Shown in pieces: positions 1 to 5,883 of a stretch of 6,885 bases of DNA. The stretch is from Sphingomonadales bacterium. GTDB lineage: Bacteria; Pseudomonadota; Alphaproteobacteria; Sphingomonadales; Sphingomonadaceae. The stretch spans positions 1 through 6,885 of the forward strand of contig JAGXGT010000082.1 of the NCBI GenBank assembly GCA_024636595.1, given 5' to 3'. Position numbers and translations under genes: made by a program. Under the pieces are notes generated by a model. It was not told the DNA's origin. It saw only the letters and a list, made by a program, of their open reading frames with translations, and did no database searches. Every line of letters begins with the position of its first letter. Position 1 is the stretch's first letter.

Positions 1-60
1 ATCTCTCTCCTCAGTCAACCCGCTTGCTAATGCGCCAAAGCTGAATGCGCAATGTCCGCG

Positions 61-822
61 CTAGCGTTCGAAAAAGTGGACCGTCTCGTCATCCATCGGA
101 AACATCAGCTCGATCCGTGTCTCCCCTGCTCTGGTATCCTGCACCGATCCAAATTGCGCGATCACCGAGAACAGCGACAGGCGGTTTTCGCCGACGCGGA
201 AGATGGTCGGGATCACCGCCTGATTGAGATTGATCGAGCCCATATCGACTTTCTTGACTCGTTCGTGAGAGGACAACCGTCTGGCCAGTCCCGATAGATG
301 CTCGTCCCCGCCCAGTTCCAGTATCTCGGTGCGCAGGCGGGAGATGGTCAGGACCGCGACTTCTTCCCAATTCTCCAGCAAATCCAGCGCGGCGGTGGCG
401 ATCAATATGTCGATCAGATTGGCCGGTCCGCCGGGAGCGGCCAGCGAAAGGATCATCTCTGCCCCCTGGTTGCTGGCGACGATATTCCAGTGGCGATCGA
501 TGGCATAGCCGGGGAAGGGATCATGATGGCCGAGCATCGTTGCGATCGCCTGGTGGACCGGGGCCAGTTCGGGCGCGTCGTCGGACAGGCTGGGATAGAC
601 TGCTGCGAAGCCAGCGGCATGGAGCGCCTGATTGGCGGCGGGACGGGGCAACTGCAACGCGTCGGAGAGGCGCAGCACCATCGCCCGGCTGGGGTTGGCG
701 CGGCCCGATTCGAGAAAACTCAGATGGCGCGCCGACATCTCGGCTTCCAGACTTAGATCGAGCTGGCTGAACCGGCGGACCTTGCGCCAGTCCTTCAAGA
801 TCGCACCAAATTCTGACGGCAT
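61..822 (-). CDS. XRE-family regulator with MmyB-like ligand-binding C-terminal domain
   Basis: This is a 253-aa predicted cytoplasmic DNA-binding regulator. Residues about 7-61 form an XRE helix-turn-helix; WRKVRRFSQLDLS and the MSARHLSFLESGRANPSR stretch are typical of the family. The remainder (about 85-253) matches the MmyB-like, PAS-related ligand-binding domain, with the marks PFPGYAIDRHWNIVASN (102-118) and a late FGSVQDTRAGETRIELMFP segment. The start at 822 is chosen because GGAAGGAG lies about 7 nt upstream. An in-frame ATG at 879 would add 19 residues and place that ribosome binding site inside the gene. MmyB-like regulators bind fatty-acid-like ligands in the one structure I recall (MltR of Chloroflexus) and are often found beside SDR genes. 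An SDR lies just upstream on the same strand, so it is a candidate target. The ligand cannot be read from sequence. Family assignment is confident; target and ligand are inference. Confidence 0.9.
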   Translation of the reverse strand: MPSEFGAILKDWRKVRRFSQLDLSLEAEMSARHLSFLESGRANPSRAMVLRLSDALQLPRPAANQALHAAGFAAVYPSLSDDAPELAPVHQAIATMLGHHDPFPGYAIDRHWNIVASNQGAEMILSLAAPGGPANLIDILIATAALDLLENWEEVAVLTISRLRTEILELGGDEHLSGLARRLSSHERVKKVDMGSINLNQAVIPTIFRVGENRLSLFSVIAQFGSVQDTRAGETRIELMFPMDDETVHFFER

Positions 823-879
823 GATCGTCTCCTTCCCGGACAATCCGATCCTTATGACAGCAAGTCGAAGGCTATGCAC

Positions 880-894
880 TTACCCATGAGGTAA
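880..894. promoter_or_regulatory. Short inverted repeat upstream of the XRE gene (candidate operator)
   Basis: TTACC and GGTAA form perfect 5-bp arms around a 5-bp spacer (CATGA), about 58 bp upstream of the regulator's start codon. Its position suits an autoregulatory operator, but 5-bp arms can occur by chance and I see no convincing -35/-10 pair beside it. No other copy is obvious near the SDR promoter region. Confidence 0.25.
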
Positions 895-918
895 TTGTAT
901 TGCGGACCGGGAGCCCTT

Positions 919-996
919 GTGCTCCGCACTTGATGCGGAGCTCGGCCGGGCAGGCAGCCTTTTAACCTCCAGAGCTCCGCATCAAGTGCGGAGCAC
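919..996. repeat. Pair of inverted REP-like hairpins (BIME-like element)
   Basis: The arms at 919-943 and 972-996 are perfect 25-bp inverted copies around a 28-nt spacer. Each arm is itself a hairpin: GCTCCGCA and TGCGGAGC (8-bp stem) around a 5-nt loop, CTTGA at 921-941 and TCAAG at 974-994. The loop makes each unit directional, and the two units face each other, as in bacterial interspersed mosaic elements. The element starts about 20 bp past the SDR stop codon and lies about 100 bp upstream of the regulator gene. It could stabilise or end the SDR transcript, but no T-run follows, so it is not a standard intrinsic terminator. Similar GC-rich palindromes are dispersed in sphingomonad genomes (general knowledge, not checked here). 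Confidence 0.8.
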
Positions 997-1016
997 GATA
1001 TCTCTCGGTTTCTGCT

Positions 1017-2018
1017 TCAACTGCGGCCGTTTACATCCTTGACCCACGGACCGAAGGGCGAGTTGCCGAGCATCGCCACCTGCGTCTGGGCGCTGACCGC
1101 ATTGATCCCCAGTTGCGGTTTGCCGCCAGGATGAACCGGCAGACGCAGCGGCCGTTTGCCCGGTGCCATTGCGATCACGCCCGCAATCGCGCGCGGCACA
1201 TCTTTCGGATCGGTGGAGCCGCCGCCGTTGCGCAGCGCGCCGTCGACCAGCGCCTGATAGGCGGCCTTGCGCTCGTCATCGGCCTCCGCCAGCATTGCCA
1301 TGGTATAACGATTGCCATTTTCCCAGATTTTGGTCGGGTAGCCGCCAGGCTGTACGATCGTTACATCGACGCCGTGCGGCACCAGCTCATAGGCCATTTG
1401 CTCGCTCATCGATTCTACCGCGAATTTGGTCGAGCTGTAGAGTCCCATGCCCGGCACCATCACCCGGCCCAGCTGCGACGAGACATTGACGATCAGACCG
1501 GATTTTTTCGCGCGCATCTTTGGCAGGGCCGCGCGGGCGACCCGCTGATAGCCCATGACATTGGTGTCGAACAGCCGCTGCATCATCGCCAGATCCTGCA
1601 GCTCGACCGGCGCGCCAGTGCCGATCCCGGCATTGTTGATGATGACATCGAGCGCGCCGCCATTGAGCCGCTCGGCTTCCGCAACCGCCTTGTTCACCGA
1701 CTCTTCCGACAACACGTCGAGTTCCAACAGGGTGATATCAAGCTTGCCGTCTGTCGCAGCCTCCACCAACGCCGCCCCTTCAGCGCGCGGCAGATTGCGC
1801 ATCGTGGCGAACACTTTCGCGCCCTGCTCGGCGTAGAGTATCGCGCCGAGATAGCCGAAACCGGAGGAACAGCCGGTGATCAGCACCGCCTTGCCGGTCA
1901 GATCCGGCCGACCATCAGCGGCGGTTGCCGGACCGGTGGACAGGGCGAACCCGGTTGCGGCGGTGGCGCCGAGCAATTGGCGGCGATTGAGGGATGTTGT
2001 GCTGGTTTTTTCAGCCAT
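1017..2018 (-). CDS. Short-chain dehydrogenase/reductase with Tat signal peptide
   Basis: A 333-aa NAD(P)-dependent oxidoreductase of the classical SDR family. The Rossmann cofactor motif T-G-C-S-S-G-F-G is at 48-55, NNAG at 128-131, and the catalytic Ser181, Tyr194 and Lys198 (YSSTK) have the standard 13 and 4 residue spacing. PGG at 224-226 follows beta-strand 6. The N-terminus carries a twin-arginine signal: SLNRRQLLG (Arg12-Arg13), a hydrophobic stretch and an Ala-Thr-Ala cleavage site near residue 33. A folded, cofactor-loaded enzyme in the periplasm is therefore predicted. The start at 2018 is preferred over the in-frame ATG at 2045 because AGGAG sits 7 nt upstream and the Tat n-region then has normal length. 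The gene diverges from the dioxygenase at 2101 and lies upstream of the XRE regulator. The substrate is unknown. The fold assignment is very secure and the Tat call fairly secure. Confidence 0.93.
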   Translation of the reverse strand: MAEKTSTTSLNRRQLLGATAATGFALSTGPATAADGRPDLTGKAVLITGCSSGFGYLGAILYAEQGAKVFATMRNLPRAEGAALVEAATDGKLDITLLELDVLSEESVNKAVAEAERLNGGALDVIINNAGIGTGAPVELQDLAMMQRLFDTNVMGYQRVARAALPKMRAKKSGLIVNVSSQLGRVMVPGMGLYSSTKFAVESMSEQMAYELVPHGVDVTIVQPGGYPTKIWENGNRYTMAMLAEADDERKAAYQALVDGALRNGGGSTDPKDVPRAIAGVIAMAPGKRPLRLPVHPGGKPQLGINAVSAQTQVAMLGNSPFGPWVKDVNGRS

Positions 2019-2034
2019 GGCAGGACTCCTAAAT

Positions 2035-2064
2035 TTGAAAATCACTGTTACACTAGCATAAAAT
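2035..2064 (+). promoter_or_regulatory. Sigma70-like promoter for the TauD/TfdA gene
   Basis: TTGAAA (2035-2040) is followed after 18 bp by TAAAAT (2059-2064), five of six matches to TATAAT. Transcription would start near 2071, giving a leader of about 30 nt. The -35 box lies within 20 bp of the SDR start codon on the other strand, so any repressor bound here could affect both genes. Confidence 0.5.
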
Positions 2065-2100
2065 CCGCGCCGCAGTGAGCCGGATAAGCGGGAGAGCGAT

Positions 2101-2925
2101 ATGCAGATTTCAAAAGCCAGCGAAGCGGTGGGCGCGATGGTCGATCATGTCGATGTCACCAGGCTGAACGATCAGGAATTTGCCGTCATCCGTCAGGCTT
2201 TTCTGGACCATGGCGCGCTGTTTTTCCGTGACCAGACGCTGACCCCCGAAGACCATATTGCCTTTGCCGAGCGCTGGGGCGCGATCGATTTCAACCGCTT
2301 TTTCAAGCAGCGCACCGGCTATCCCGAAATTGCCGAGGTGCTCAAGGAGCCGGACCAGCAGCTCAATATCGGCGGGGGCTGGCACACCGATCACAGCTAT
2401 GATGACGCGCCGGCGATGGGATCGATTCTCTATGCACTGGAAATTCCTCCAAGCGGCGGCGATACTTTATTCGCCGGGATGGCCGCGGCCTATGAAGCAC
2501 TGGATGGGGCGATGAAAGAGCGGATCAAGGACCTGAAGGCGCGGCACGGCAATGCCCATGTTTTTGGCGAAGAAAGCGAATATCGCAAGGCGGTTGGCGA
2601 CCGCTATACCAATGCCGACCAGGCCGGACAGACGGCGGTGCATCCGGTGGTACTGCGCCATCCCGAAACCGGTGCCAAGGGGCTTTATGTCAATCCCGGC
2701 TTCACGCTGGAAATCGTCGATATCGAGCCGGAGGAGAGCAAGGCGCTGCTGCAGGAGCTATACGCCCATATCATGCAGGACCGCTTCCACCACCGCCACG
2801 TCTGGCGCGAGGGCGATCTGGCGATGTGGGATAACCGCGCGACCTGGCATTATGCGCTGAATGATTATCAGGGGCATAGGAGGTATCTGAACCGGATCAC
2901 GATTGAGGGTGTGGCATTGGGATAG
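2101..2925 (+). CDS. TauD/TfdA-family Fe(II)/2-oxoglutarate-dependent dioxygenase
   Basis: A 274-aa cytosolic non-haem iron oxygenase that couples oxidative decarboxylation of 2-oxoglutarate to hydroxylation, and often cleavage, of a small organic acid substrate. The facial triad is His95, Asp97 (WHTDHSY) and His250 (WHYALNDY). Arg261, 11 residues after His250, fits the 2-oxoglutarate carboxylate ligand at the TauD spacing, and Thr122 (GGDTLFAG) is the second expected 2-oxoglutarate contact. Length is normal for the family. GGGAGAG lies just upstream of the ATG. The gene is monocistronic as far as seen and divergent from the SDR. Members act on taurine, alkyl sulfates, phenoxyalkanoates (TfdA, RdpA/SdpA) and others. 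Nothing here fixes the substrate, and no sulfonate transporter or aromatic pathway gene is adjacent. A joint pathway with the SDR is possible but only inferred from the shared intergenic region. Confidence 0.93.
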   Translation: MQISKASEAVGAMVDHVDVTRLNDQEFAVIRQAFLDHGALFFRDQTLTPEDHIAFAERWGAIDFNRFFKQRTGYPEIAEVLKEPDQQLNIGGGWHTDHSYDDAPAMGSILYALEIPPSGGDTLFAGMAAAYEALDGAMKERIKDLKARHGNAHVFGEESEYRKAVGDRYTNADQAGQTAVHPVVLRHPETGAKGLYVNPGFTLEIVDIEPEESKALLQELYAHIMQDRFHHRHVWREGDLAMWDNRATWHYALNDYQGHRRYLNRITIEGVALG

Positions 2926-2950
2926 CTTTTTGCGAATTTCGGGTGAGCGG

Positions 2951-2977
2951 TTTTGCGGGTCTGCGCAGGGCGCAAAA
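2951..2977 (+). terminator. Weak hairpin after the TauD/TfdA gene
   Basis: TTTTGCG and CGCAAAA form a perfect 7-bp stem around a 13-nt loop that itself contains the palindrome CTGCGCAG. It lies 25 nt past the dioxygenase stop. No T-run follows, so it could be a stabilising 3' hairpin rather than an intrinsic terminator. Confidence 0.3.
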
Positions 2978-3209
2978 GGGGATGCTGGAGATAGAGTGGC
3001 CGTCGGTCAGTTAACGCGCCAATAGCAGTCATACGCTCGCTAACCGCAAATGATCTGCAGCCGCCTTCGCGAACCTCTTGGTCGCTACCTTCTCCTGCAA
3101 AAATTGACTATTATTTTCAACAGCTTAGGCTTGAGGTAAGTTCACGCACATATCTGGCCAGCCAAATTAAAAAACCATCCGGTGCAGACAGGTCAAAAAG
3201 GGCCAGAAA

Positions 3210-3386
3210 ATGAAAATTACAGAACAGAAAAGGCAAATACAAGCCGGCAAAAGAACCTATGAAAGGCCTGTACTAATTCTTTTAAGCGGCACATCGGACA
3301 CTCATGGTAAGAATTTTTTCAATCTTTCGAGATTCGAAGTCCGCGTTCCATGGACACTTCGGGCGCTAGTTAGTCTGGCCGCCTAG
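3210..3386 (+). CDS. Small ORF, 58 aa, with lasso-peptide-leader-like motif (possible RiPP precursor or relic)
   Basis: This unrecognised ORF starts at an ATG with AAAAAGGG about 8 nt upstream. A TTGACT at 3104-3109 could serve as a -35 box, but its -10 partner (TAGGCT, 3126-3131) is poor. The first 32 residues are basic and polar, then Y17-E-R-P20-V-L22 is followed by G27 and T31-H-G33. Lasso-peptide precursors show a leader of the form Y-x-x-P-x-L ... G ... T-x then a core starting with Gly, with Thr at -2, so the match is close (one extra residue before G27, fewer after it). Against this, the predicted core from Gly33 (26 aa) has Leu, Ser and Arg at positions 7-9, where an acidic residue must close the ring; the first Glu is at 11. 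A T6 run at 3314-3319 lies just inside the core. No RRE, leader protease or asparagine-synthetase-like cyclase is in the window. It may be an orphan precursor, a pseudogene or a chance ORF. Confidence 0.35.
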   Translation: MKITEQKRQIQAGKRTYERPVLILLSGTSDTHGKNFFNLSRFEVRVPWTLRALVSLAA

Positions 3387-3396
3387 CAGCAAGACA

Positions 3397-3419
3397 ACTC
3401 GGGATAATTCATCCCGGGT
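3397..3419 (+). terminator. Strong hairpin just after the small ORF
   Basis: The stem has 9 pairs including one G-T wobble, with core CGGGAT / ATCCCG (3400-3405 and 3411-3416) and a 5-nt loop AATTC. It begins 10 nt past the small ORF's stop codon. No T-run follows. It could protect a 3' end or reduce read-through. A stem-loop after the precursor gene is also common in proteobacterial lasso clusters, which is suggestive only. Confidence 0.4.
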
Positions 3420-3665
3420 CGCTATAGAGAGGCGTCATGGCTTGGCGGTGCAGACAGATTGTCCAGCCACGGCTGACAATATGCTATCCACCGTCCCAGT
3501 CCGCCCTTCACCCATGTTTTCCATCGCTATGCCTCAAGCGCGGCCTTCCCTCCTGACGACCCGGTTGCAAAAAGCCGACAGGCGGGCGGCAAAGATTGTG
3601 TTTGACTAGCGGGTTCTTGGTTGCGACAATTAAACCAACGCGTGTCAGTTCGATGCGCAGCCCCA

Positions 3666-3686
3666 AGACGGTTGACGATACCGTCT
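3666..3686 (+). promoter_or_regulatory. Leader hairpin and C8 run upstream of the FKBP ribosome binding site
   Basis: AGACGGT and ACCGTCT form a perfect 7-bp stem with a 7-nt loop (TGACGAT). Eight C residues (3687-3694) follow at once, then GAAAGGA and the FKBP start codon. If transcribed, this structure would sit about 9 nt from the ribosome binding site and could influence translation. A TTGACG at 3672-3677 overlaps it but has no suitable -10 box. Confidence 0.3.
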
Positions 3687-3706
3687 CCCCCCCCGAAAGG
3701 ATATAT

Positions 3707-4144
3707 ATGCAGAATGCAAAGCAAGGTGATACGGTCATAATCGAATATTCCGTTCGTACAGGCGATGGCACGGTCGTCGGCGATACCAAAGAGACGGGCC
3801 CCCAGGCTATCAAGCTCGGCGATGGCTCGATTTTCCCGCAGGTTGAAGAAAAGCTTGCTGACATGAAAGTCGGCGACAAGGAGACGGTGGCGATCGAATG
3901 CGAAAATGCCTTTGGTCCTCGGCGCGAAGAAATGGTCATCGACATTCCAAGGCAGAACCTGCCAGCCGAAACTGATCCGCAGCCGGGTATGGCTCTTCAG
4001 GCCCAGCAGGAAGACGGTTCTGCTGTCACGCTTTACGTCGTTGCTGTGGGCGAGCAATCCGTGAAAGCCGACGGTAACCACCCACTCGCCGGGGAAGATC
4101 TTTCCTTCGATTTGACACTTCGCGAAATAAAGGAAGCTGCTTAA
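3707..4144 (+). CDS. FKBP-type peptidyl-prolyl cis-trans isomerase, SlyD-like
   Basis: A 145-aa cytosolic folding helper that should catalyse cis-trans isomerisation of X-Pro bonds and act as a chaperone. The N-terminal FKBP half (about 1-70) has the VIIEYSVRTGDGTVVGDT strand region, LGDGSIFPQVEEKLADMKVGD and ENAFGPR (67-72, the AYG-type motif). The insert-in-flap chaperone region follows (about 75-120), and the fold closes with the SlyD signature DGNHPLAGEDLSF (122-134). The metal-binding His/Cys-rich tail of E. coli SlyD is absent; the protein ends soon after the FKBP domain, as in many non-enteric homologues. No signal peptide is seen. The start at 3707 is supported by AAAGGA 5 nt upstream; an in-frame ATG at 3596 would add 37 residues that do not look like FKBP. 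It stands alone and converges with the ars operon. A role in arsenic resistance is not implied. Confidence 0.93.
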   Translation: MQNAKQGDTVIIEYSVRTGDGTVVGDTKETGPQAIKLGDGSIFPQVEEKLADMKVGDKETVAIECENAFGPRREEMVIDIPRQNLPAETDPQPGMALQAQQEDGSAVTLYVVAVGEQSVKADGNHPLAGEDLSFDLTLREIKEAA

Positions 4145-4154
4145 AATTTTACGG

Positions 4155-4198
4155 GCGGTTCGGGTCGGCCACGTCGGCTGGCCGAATCGTCCGCTTTT
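4155..4198 (+). terminator. Intrinsic terminator after the FKBP gene
   Basis: The inner stem TCGGCCA / TGGCCGA (4165-4171, 4179-4185) has a 7-nt loop. An outer stem GCGG / CCGC (4155-4158, 4191-4194) closes an internal loop and is followed directly by TTTT (4195-4198). It begins 10 nt past the FKBP stop, in the convergent gap before acr3. The T-run is short, so efficiency is uncertain. Confidence 0.5.
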
Positions 4199-4306
4199 CG
4201 CCCAGTTGTTGCGATCCCAGACGATCAAGGCTCATGGCCATGTTCGCAATGAAGCGGTCATTCGCGACTAATTCGCGCCATAGCCCGCGTTAAATCTGCT
4301 GCAATG

Positions 4307-5374
4307 CTATGCCGCCGGGAATTTCGACCGCGTCCGGTTGGCAAAGGCGACCAGCGACAGCATCACCGGGACTTCCACCAATACGCCGACCACGGTGGCG
4401 AGCGCCGCGCCGCTGCCCAGTCCGAACACACCGATCGCCACCGCCACCGCCAGTTCGAAGAAATTGGAAGTGCCGATCAGGGCGCAGGGCGCCGCGACAT
4501 TGTGCGGCACTTTCCAGGCCCAGGCGGCAGCATAGCTGACAAAGAATATGCCGTAGCTCTGGATGATGATCGGTACCGCGATCAGCGCGATCAGTAGCGG
4601 CTGGGTGACAATGGTCTGCGCCTGAAAGGCGAAGAGCAGCACGACGGTGAACAACAGTCCCAGCACCGAAAGCGGTTTGACCCGGCCGGTAAAGGCAGTG
4701 ATCGCCGTTTCCCCGTTGGCTGATCGCGCCAGCAACATCCGGCGGGTCAGCGCCCCGGCGACCAGCGGGATCACGACATAGAGCAGCACCGAGAGCAGTA
4801 AGGTTTCCCAAGGCACGGATATATCGGTGACCCCGAGCAACAGCGCGACAATCGGCGCGAAGGCAAAGATCATGATGATGTCATTCACCGAAACCTGGAC
4901 CAGCGTATAGGCGGGATCGCCCTTGGTCATCTGCGACCAGACAAAGACCATCGCGGTGCACGGCGCTGCGCCGAGCAGGATCAGGCCGGCGATATATTGC
5001 TGTGCGTCATCGGACGAGATCAGCCCGGCGAATATATATTGGAAGAACAGGACCGCCAGCGCCGCCATGGTGAACGGCTTGATCATCCAGTTGACGACAA
5101 TGGTGATGAAAAGCCCCTTGGGTTTGTCGCCGATATGCTTGAGGCTGGCAAAATCGACGCCGACCATCATCGGGTAGATCATCGCCCAGATCAGCACCGC
5201 CACCACCAGATTGACCGAGGCATATTCCAGCCGGGCAATGGATGCGACCGCTTCGGGCGCGACATTGCCGATCAATATGCCGGCCAGTATCGCACCGCCG
5301 ACCCAGAGCGACAGCCATTTTTCAAACAGGCCCAGTCCGGCATCGGCCGGGGTATCAAGCGGTTGCATTGCCAT
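4307..5374 (-). CDS. acr3: Acr3-family arsenite efflux permease
   Basis: A 355-aa inner-membrane permease that exports arsenite using the membrane potential or proton gradient. About ten hydrophobic segments are visible, near 22-41, 53-73, 88-111, 127-147, 160-183, 189-208, 235-251, 257-281, 293-315 and 322-344, as in the bile/arsenite/riboflavin transporter superfamily. Family marks include LLGAAPCTAMVFVWS with Cys139, the Cys essential in characterised Acr3 proteins, VNDIIMIFAFAP (163-174), and GTSNFFELAVAVA (301-313) with the conserved Glu307. Length is normal for the family. It is the third gene of arsR-arsI-acr3, 53 bp after arsI, and probably shares the arsR promoter. The ribosome binding site is weak (GGCGGG about 11 nt upstream), and a second ATG two codons in is equally possible. 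It should remove the arsenite released by ArsI. Often annotated arsB, but it is not related to E. coli ArsB. Confidence 0.95.
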   Translation of the reverse strand: MAMQPLDTPADAGLGLFEKWLSLWVGGAILAGILIGNVAPEAVASIARLEYASVNLVVAVLIWAMIYPMMVGVDFASLKHIGDKPKGLFITIVVNWMIKPFTMAALAVLFFQYIFAGLISSDDAQQYIAGLILLGAAPCTAMVFVWSQMTKGDPAYTLVQVSVNDIIMIFAFAPIVALLLGVTDISVPWETLLLSVLLYVVIPLVAGALTRRMLLARSANGETAITAFTGRVKPLSVLGLLFTVVLLFAFQAQTIVTQPLLIALIAVPIIIQSYGIFFVSYAAAWAWKVPHNVAAPCALIGTSNFFELAVAVAIGVFGLGSGAALATVVGVLVEVPVMLSLVAFANRTRSKFPAA

Positions 5375-5427
5375 GTTTCAAAGCCCGCCTTGTTCCATGA
5401 CCATTGCGAAGAGCCGGTTTTGCGGAG

Positions 5428-5883
5428 TCATTTCATCGCCGCTTTTGAGGGAACACAGCAGCTGCTTTCGGAAGCATTGTCCGAAACGGCAGATAGATTG
5501 GGTGCATCGCCATAGACCACCGAGTCCCCATTGGTATAAAAGGCTTCCCAGACGACGCCATCGGGATCGGCGATCCAGCTCTTCTCCGACCGGGCATAGC
5601 AGCAGGTGGTCTGCCCCTCTTCGAGCACAGGTGCATCAGCCTTGCGCAGGCGGGAGAAGACCTGCTGTAATTCTTCGGGGCTTTCGGCCTGGATGCCGAG
5701 ATGCTCGACACCCTTGGTGGCGTGATTTTCCGAGGAGATGGCAAAATTGATCCGCGGATCGTCGAGCATCCATTTGGCATAGTCGTCCTTTGTCACCGTC
5801 GGCTCGGTATCGAACAGGGTGGAATAGAATTGGATCGAGGCGTCGAGATTTTCGACGCCGACGTGGATATGCATGCGTTTCAT
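5428..5883 (-). CDS. arsI: ArsI-type C-As lyase (ArsI/CadI-family vicinal oxygen chelate protein)
   Basis: A 151-aa cytosolic Fe(II)-dependent dioxygenase of the glyoxalase/bleomycin-resistance fold. ArsI enzymes cleave the carbon-arsenic bond of trivalent organoarsenicals, turning methylarsenite into arsenite. The N-terminus MKRMHIHVGVENLDASIQFY is typical. Predicted iron ligands are His5, His61 (GVEHLG) and Glu113 (VWEAFYTNGD). The substrate thiols are Cys94-Cys95 in QTTCCYARSEKSW. These positions track those of characterised ArsI (His5, His62, Glu115, Cys96, Cys97). A second Cys pair, Cys142-Cys143, sits in the short tail. The start codon overlaps the arsR stop as ATGA, so translation is probably coupled, and GAAAGG lies 8 nt upstream inside arsR. 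CadI-like cadmium-binding relatives share the family, but the Cys pair and the arsR-acr3 context favour ArsI. Confidence 0.93.
   Translation of the reverse strand: MKRMHIHVGVENLDASIQFYSTLFDTEPTVTKDDYAKWMLDDPRINFAISSENHATKGVEHLGIQAESPEELQQVFSRLRKADAPVLEEGQTTCCYARSEKSWIADPDGVVWEAFYTNGDSVVYGDAPNLSAVSDNASESSCCVPSKAAMK

Larger units (their letters stand above)
2926..3706. other. Long intergenic region with no confident protein gene
   Basis: About 780 bp lie between the dioxygenase stop and the FKBP start. From roughly 3095 to 3345 the sequence is visibly richer in A/T than the flanking genes. It contains hairpins at 2951-2977, 3397-3419 and 3666-3686, the small ORF at 3210-3386, and an 11-bp direct repeat GGTGCAGACAG at 3181-3191 and 3447-3457. 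A frame is open from about 3370 to a TAG at 3607-3609 but has no supported start or recognisable domain. Reverse-strand frames gave nothing recognisable. The whole may be a decayed or recombined segment, but I cannot identify what it came from. Confidence 0.6.

Noticed and set aside
823..879. Upstream ATG for the XRE regulator
   Set aside because: A strong ribosome binding site lies inside this extension, just before the ATG at 822, and the extra 19 residues are not HTH-like.
1113..2078. Long plus-strand open frame (321 codons) opposite the SDR
   Set aside because: It is antisense to a clearly conserved SDR, is rich in Arg, His, Gln and Gly as GC-rich shadow frames are, and shows no domain.
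3370..3609. Open plus-strand frame ending at TAG 3607-3609
   Set aside because: It has no supported start (only an ATG at 3481 without a clear ribosome binding site) and no recognisable family. It may be decayed coding DNA, but this cannot be shown.
3387..3706. Possible lasso maturation genes after the small ORF
   Set aside because: No frame here is long enough or similar to an RRE protein, leader protease or asparagine-synthetase-like cyclase.
3527..4228. Minus-strand frames opposite the FKBP gene
   Set aside because: The FKBP signature is unmistakable on the plus strand; the opposite frames have no recognisable domain.
4263..4277. CGCGA / TCGCG inverted repeat as an acr3 terminator
   Set aside because: The stem is only 5 bp and has no T-run on the minus strand.
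4997..5515. Plus-strand open frame (172 codons) opposite acr3 and arsI
   Set aside because: It spans two real genes on the other strand and has shadow-like composition with no family motif.
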